This document shows, one piece after another, positions 62,574 through 64,000 of a stretch of 64,000 nucleotides of DNA (position 1 is its first letter; every line of letters starts with the position of its first letter). Under the pieces are notes generated by a model that saw only the letters and a list, made by a program, of their open reading frames with translations, ran no database searches and had not been told where the DNA came from. Both the position numbers and the translations under genes were made by a program. The stretch is from Kineothrix sp. IPX-CK (GTDB lineage Bacteria > Bacillota > Clostridia > Lachnospirales > Lachnospiraceae): contig NZ_CP146256.1 in assembly GCF_039134705.1 (NCBI RefSeq), forward strand, positions 4,340,001 through 4,404,000, written 5' to 3'.

Positions 62574-63137
62574 TTATTCCACATTCCGATGTCTGGCTGA
62601 CATCTTTTCAAAACTTAAATCCGGCGTTTCCTCCACAATTATCATAATAATCATGTCAAATAAAACAAACAGGCATTGTTCAAACAGATTTCCCATCGGC
62701 TGGATGGATGAGACAACCTCATCGGTTCCGCGATATACAGCGGCAGGGACAAACAATACATTATCAGCAGCTTCTCTTGCTGTTTTACCACTTGGAGAAC
62801 CTGTTACCACATAAATTCTGGCTCCCTGTGCCTTTGCACGCTCACAGATATAATGAATATGTCCGATTTGACCATCTCCCAACGTGGCAATCAGTAAATC
62901 TCCTTTTCCTATACTGGGTGTAGTATCATCCCAAATCCAATGAATTTCCTTCCCCATATGCATGAGCCTCATGGCAAAGGCTTTGGTTGCCATCCCTTCA
63001 CGGCCTACTCCAATTAGAAAAATCCGGTGATAGCTTTTTACCTTTTCTATAAAATCCCTTACATTATCCTGATCTATTTTTTCAAATACCTGTTCATATT
63101 CTGACAGAATAGTTTTGTACATTACTTTCATATTCAT
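62574..63137 (-). CDS. SIS-domain sugar isomerase-like protein
   Basis: The 187-residue protein is a single SIS domain of the 6-phospho-3-hexuloisomerase (HxlB) class: RIFLIGVGREGMATKAFAMRLMHMG, then TPSIGKGDLLIATLGDGQ and VTGSPSGKTA. Such proteins isomerise or bind phosphosugars. It lies between the TIM-barrel epimerase and dhaK on the same strand and probably acts on the kinase product or a related phosphosugar. Confidence 0.88.
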   Translation of the reverse strand: MNMKVMYKTILSEYEQVFEKIDQDNVRDFIEKVKSYHRIFLIGVGREGMATKAFAMRLMHMGKEIHWIWDDTTPSIGKGDLLIATLGDGQIGHIHYICERAKAQGARIYVVTGSPSGKTAREAADNVLFVPAAVYRGTDEVVSSIQPMGNLFEQCLFVLFDMIIMIIVEETPDLSFEKMSARHRNVE

Positions 63138-63147
63138 GATTATCCCC

Positions 63148-64000
63148 CTATATATTCAGCTCTTTGTGAAGATAGTCCATTGTTTTTTTCATACCTGCAT
63201 AAACCTCATCATCTGTAGATTCAAATGCGGTGACTACCTCCAGATACTGGGTGATATTATCCAGCCCGGATTCCTTTGTTACCTTTTTTATTAATTCCGG
63301 TGTTATAATTCCATCTGCCGTAAAGTCCCAGTGCCTATCCATCTCTCCGTCTGTCTGCTGAAGGTGGATAGAGCCTATGTAGGGCGCACATTCTTTAAAC
63401 CATAAAAGGATATCTGCCTTTTCTTTTAATAAAGGCTTATAAAGAGCATGCCCCCAGTCAATTAATAATTTAATTGGGATGGCACTTCCCTCCAGATCTT
63501 TCATCATTTGTATCGAGGTTTCCGGGTCATGAGGAAACTCTGTCGTTAAGGGCGTAGCTTCAATATGTATTTCTTTAATTCCTTTTTCTTTGCCGTAATC
63601 GGCAAGCTTACGCAGATACTTTAACATCTCCTGATATAAATAATTTCTTCTGTTATTATCCCTGGCATCATCAAAAGACATTCCGCCAACAGGGGTTCCC
63701 ATAACGTCTGCCCCCATTTCAGCTGTTAAGTCAATTGCTCTTTTAAAAAATGTAAAGGAAATCTCTCTTTGTACTTCTGTAGGCGCCAGTAACTGAGCAT
63801 AAGTATAAGAGGCCAGTCCGCCAAAGGTAGCATCAATTTTTATTCCCTCTGCTTCAAAGGCTTCGCGATATTCTTTAATTAAAATATTTCTTTGTTCATG
63901 AGGCCACCATGGGTCGATTAAGTCCCATGTGAATTGAATATGTTTTACTCCAAATTCACTTTTACACATAGCCGCCAGTTGCTTTGGTTCTATAAAACGC
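63148..64000 (-). CDS. Sugar phosphate isomerase/epimerase, TIM barrel (partial at the edge)
   Basis: The visible 283 or so residues form an AP-endonuclease-2-type TIM barrel (VKHIQFTWDLIDPWW, EIHIEATPLTTEFPHDPETS, IKLLIDWGHALYKP, IGSIHLQQTDGEMDRHWDF) with the Glu, Asp, His and His/Asp metal ligands of xylose-isomerase-like epimerases. The frame stays open past the right edge (RFIEPKQLAAMCKSEFG upstream of the first internal ATG at 63969), so the N-terminus is missing. It leads the SIS-dhaK-dhaL cluster and probably interconverts ketoses or their phosphates. Confidence 0.87.
   Translation of the reverse strand, partial: RFIEPKQLAAMCKSEFGVKHIQFTWDLIDPWWPHEQRNILIKEYREAFEAEGIKIDATFGGLASYTYAQLLAPTEVQREISFTFFKRAIDLTAEMGADVMGTPVGGMSFDDARDNNRRNYLYQEMLKYLRKLADYGKEKGIKEIHIEATPLTTEFPHDPETSIQMMKDLEGSAIPIKLLIDWGHALYKPLLKEKADILLWFKECAPYIGSIHLQQTDGEMDRHWDFTADGIITPELIKKVTKESGLDNITQYLEVVTAFESTDDEVYAGMKKTMDYLHKELNI

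Overview
The window looks like a chromosomal segment from an anaerobic, low-to-moderate-GC Firmicute, most likely a gut-type Lachnospiraceae/Clostridia bacterium. The evidence is the cluster of gene families: AgrC/AgrA-like and YesM/YesN two-component systems, several monosaccharide ABC transporters, LplB/LplC-type permeases, a two-iron superoxide reductase, CarD, BioY, methyl-accepting chemotaxis proteins, and strong AGGAGG ribosome binding sites. No rRNA or ribosomal protein gene is present, so the species cannot be named. I found no phage, integrase, insertion sequence or CRISPR array.

Layout. 0-6.3 kb: two tRNA-Gly genes flanking a VanW-domain protein, then CarD, a lipoprotein, a fused ANT(6)-like nucleotidyltransferase/GNAT protein and a chemoreceptor. 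6.4-15.8 kb: a multiple-monosaccharide transporter (ChvE/MmsA/MmsB type) preceded by a second binding protein and a three-component sensor (membrane-anchored binding protein, YesM kinase, YesN regulator); the YesN gene is split by one in-frame TAG. 16.2-19.5 kb: two papain-like proteins, an AraC-ClpP pair and desulfoferrodoxin. 19.6-29.1 kb: a glycan locus (GH35, LplA-type binding protein, two permeases, LacI regulator, GH2) with four matching LacI-type operators. 29.3-31.8 kb: a TetR-regulated group with a radical SAM protein and a decayed flavodoxin gene. 32.2-34.8 kb: an agr-like quorum-sensing locus, with AgrC and AgrA homologues on the plus strand and a previously unmarked 53-residue AgrD-like peptide gene on the minus strand, without an adjacent agrB. 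34.8-36.2 kb: a zinc-ribbon membrane protein and TraX-like protein. 36.3-46.7 kb: a second monosaccharide system (YesN, YesM, a catalytically degenerate sugar ABC ATPase, RbsA/RbsC/RbsB-type transporter, chemoreceptor, D-lyxose isomerase). 46.8-51.9 kb: MarR with a heterodimeric ABC exporter, and a TipA-like MerR. 52-55.5 kb: DUF1284, BirA-controlled BioY, a small HPr-like protein, an AraC regulator and a LysM protein. 55.7-60.6 kb: an iron-siderophore importer divergent from its AraC/PchR-like regulator. 60.8-64 kb: DhaL, DhaK, SIS and TIM-barrel epimerase genes, running off the right edge.

The common theme is sensing and import of sugars: each transporter block carries its own regulator, and two also carry a chemoreceptor. 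The most interesting items are the AgrD-like peptide divergent from its kinase, the inactive ABC ATPase encoded with a kinase that has no visible sensor domain, the amber-interrupted YesN, a 56-bp TA-flanked palindrome present twice 50 kb apart, and a shared 16-bp operator in the divergent iron locus. All functional assignments come from reading motifs by eye; no database search was run.
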